From Solirubrobacteraceae bacterium (GTDB lineage: Bacteria; Actinomycetota; Thermoleophilia; Solirubrobacterales; Solirubrobacteraceae), in NCBI GenBank assembly GCA_025455895.1, contig JALOLQ010000062.1:1-7581 (forward strand): a stretch of DNA of 7,581 nucleotides. The letters are read 5' to 3'. Below are positions 6,415 through 7,581 of this stretch, one piece after another. Below the pieces are notes generated by a model. That model saw nothing but the letters and a program-made list of their open reading frames with translations. It made no database searches and was not told the DNA's origin. Position 1 is the first letter of the stretch. Each line of letters starts with the position of its first letter. The position numbers and the translations under genes are program-made.

Positions 6415-6437
6415 GGCCGCGGCGCGCCGGCGCGGCC
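6415..6437 (-). terminator. GC-only hairpin after ispH, weak terminator candidate
   Basis: GGCCGC (6415-6420) and GCGGCC (6432-6437) can pair around an eleven-base loop. An overlapping 12-base palindrome, CGCGCCGGCGCG, sits at 6423-6434. The position just after the ispH stop fits a terminator, but no T tract follows and the stretch is almost entirely G and C, so pairing may be coincidental. Confidence 0.25.
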
Positions 6438-6441
6438 CCGT

Positions 6442-7401
6442 TCAGGCCTCGGCGGCCGCCATCGCCTGGCGGATCGCCTTGGGCAGCATGAAGCGCACGT
6501 CCTCCTGGACGACCTGGAACTCCTCGACGTCCATGGTCCCCAGCTCACGGAAGAAGTCCACGAGCCGCTGGACGAGCTCCTCGGGCGCGCTGGCGCCGGA
6601 GGTGATCCCCAGCGTGCGCACGCCCTCGAGCCACCCCTCCTCGACCTGCACCTCGTTGTCGATCAGGTGCGAATCGGCGCCGTGCTCGCGGGCGACCTCG
6701 ACGAGCCGGTTCGAGTTCGACGAGTTGCGCGAGCCGATGACGAGCACGAGGTCGCACAGCGGCGCGAGCTGCTTGACGGCGGCCTGGCGGTTCGTCGTCG
6801 CGTAACAGATGTCGTCGGTGCGCGGCCCGGTGATGTTCGGGAAGCGCTCGCGCAGCCGGTTGATGATCGCGCGCGTCTCGTCGACCGACAGGGTCGTCTG
6901 CGAGATGTAGGCGAGCCGGTCGGGATCGGCGACCTCGAGGCGTTCGACGTCCTCGACCGTCTCCACGAGCACGATCGCCTCGGGCGCCTCGCCCATCGTG
7001 CCCTCGACCTCCTCGTGCCCGTCATGGCCGATGAGCACGATCGTGTAGCCCTCGCCGGCGAACTTCACGGCCTCGCGGTGCACCTTCGTGACCAGCGGGC
7101 AGGTCGCGTCGATCGTCTGCAGGCCGCGCCGCTCGGCGTCGGCGTGGACCGCGGGCGAGACGCCGTGGGCGGAGAAGACGGTGATCGCGCCCTCGGGGAT
7201 CGACTCGTCGAGCTCGTCGACGAAGATCGCTCCGCGCTCCTTGAGCTGCTCGACGACGTGCTTGTTGTGCACGATCTCCTTGCGCACGTAGACCGGCGCA
7301 CCGTGGAGCTCGAGCGCGCGCTCGACGGACTGCACGGCGCGGTCGACGCCGGCGCAGTAGCCGCGCGGGGCGGCGAGGAGGATCTTCTCGGGAGCGTTCA
7401 T
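6442..7401 (-). CDS. ispH: 4-hydroxy-3-methylbut-2-enyl diphosphate reductase (IspH/LytB)
   Basis: This 319-residue cytosolic iron-sulfur enzyme performs the last step of the MEP pathway, reducing HMBPP to isopentenyl and dimethylallyl diphosphate. The three cysteines that hold the cluster are present: C16 in PRGYCAGVDRA, C101 in DATCPLVTKVH and C199 in DICYATTNRQ. Substrate-binding residues are also visible: H45 in KEIVHN, H79 in FSAHGVSP, H129 and catalytic E131 in GHDGHEEVEGTMGE, the SQTTLSVDET block (167-176), S227/S228/N229 in SRNSSNSNRL, and S271 in TSGASAPEE. Length is normal for the family and nothing is missing, so the gene should be active. The ATG at 7401 gives the standard short lead to the first cysteine motif. 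It lies 33 bases downstream of the transporter gene and 51 bases upstream of the secreted-protein gene, all on the same strand. Confidence 0.98.
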   Translation of the reverse strand: MNAPEKILLAAPRGYCAGVDRAVQSVERALELHGAPVYVRKEIVHNKHVVEQLKERGAIFVDELDESIPEGAITVFSAHGVSPAVHADAERRGLQTIDATCPLVTKVHREAVKFAGEGYTIVLIGHDGHEEVEGTMGEAPEAIVLVETVEDVERLEVADPDRLAYISQTTLSVDETRAIINRLRERFPNITGPRTDDICYATTNRQAAVKQLAPLCDLVLVIGSRNSSNSNRLVEVAREHGADSHLIDNEVQVEEGWLEGVRTLGITSGASAPEELVQRLVDFFRELGTMDVEEFQVVQEDVRFMLPKAIRQAMAAAEA

Positions 7402-7412
7402 GGGCGCTGCCG

Positions 7413-7418
7413 AGTGTA
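7413..7418 (-). promoter_or_regulatory. Putative -10 box of ispH
   Basis: Read on the minus strand this is TACACT, eleven bases before the ATG at 7401, in the 33-base gap after the transporter gene. No Shine-Dalgarno precedes the ATG and no -35 box is clear. The spacing is the longest of the five candidates in the window and would leave a leader of only a few bases. Confidence 0.4.
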
Positions 7419-7434
7419 CGAGCCGCGGCCGGCC

Positions 7435-7581
7435 TCAGCCCATCGCGGCGGGCTCGCGCTCGCGGGCGGGATCCGGCTCCGCCGGCGGCCCTTCCCAGGC
7501 GTCGGGGATCTCGCCCTCGAGGTGGACCTGGGGCAGCCACGCCAGCCGCCGCGGGAACCACCAGGCGCGGTCGCCGAGCAG
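7435..7581 (-). CDS. C-terminal end of a probable MMPL-family (RND superfamily) membrane transporter, partial
   Basis: Only the last 48 residues are in the window; the gene continues past the right edge. They begin LLGDRAWWFPRRLAWLPQVH and continue LEGEIPDAWEG before a Pro/Glu/Arg-rich tail ending in AAMG and a TGA at 7435-7437. A short segment with two tryptophans and a proline (WWFPRR), followed by a PxVxxEGE-like sequence, is how many actinobacterial MMPL transporters end just after their last membrane helix. This resemblance is from memory of the family and rests on few residues. Codon third positions are almost all G or C, so coding is not in doubt. MMPL proteins export lipids or other hydrophobic molecules. 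Its stop lies 33 bases before the ispH start. Confidence 0.6.
   Translation of the reverse strand: MLGDRAWWFPRRLAWLPQVHLEGEIPDAWEGPPAEPDPAREREPAAMG

Overview
The window is chromosomal DNA from a very GC-rich bacterium, most likely an actinomycetote. Almost every codon ends in G or C. Five apparent transcription units start with a TAnnnT hexamer a few bases before the start codon and have no Shine-Dalgarno, a pattern common in Actinomycetota. The proteins have the feel of Thermoleophilia/Solirubrobacterales. That placement is an inference from style and has not been tested by a search. Coding density is near total: no gap between genes exceeds about 51 bases, and there is no tRNA, rRNA, IS element, CRISPR array or other sign of recent transfer.

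Layout, left to right. (1) The last 16 codons of an unidentified plus-strand gene end at 53, with its stop codon interleaved with that of the next gene. (2) A minus-strand calcineurin-like metallophosphoesterase (50-1162) is transcribed away from (3) a plus-strand class III (CaiB/BaiF) CoA-transferase (1190-2344). Only 27 bases separate them, and the two putative -10 boxes share a TA dinucleotide. (4) A three-gene ABC exporter operon (2363-4904) follows: a DrrA-type ATPase and two different ABC-2 permeases, joined by GTGA and ATGA stop/start overlaps. The internal cistrons carry a GAGGA ribosome binding site that the leading genes lack. (5) Four bases after the operon, a convergent minus-strand gene (4909-6390) encodes a secreted protein with propeller-like repeats, an Ig-like domain and a cysteine-containing C-terminal region. 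(6) Upstream of it on the same strand are ispH (6442-7401), the last enzyme of the MEP isoprenoid pathway, and (7) the C-terminal end of what looks like an MMPL-family membrane transporter that runs off the right edge.

The ABC genes form one machine: the ATPase probably drives a heterodimeric exporter made of the two permeases, with unknown substrate. The other genes share no obvious pathway. The window looks like ordinary chromosomal backbone, and I found no convincing undescribed defence, mobile or biosynthetic system. The most interesting signals are the leaderless-type gene starts, the back-to-back promoter with a shared -10 TA, and the uncharacterised secreted protein.
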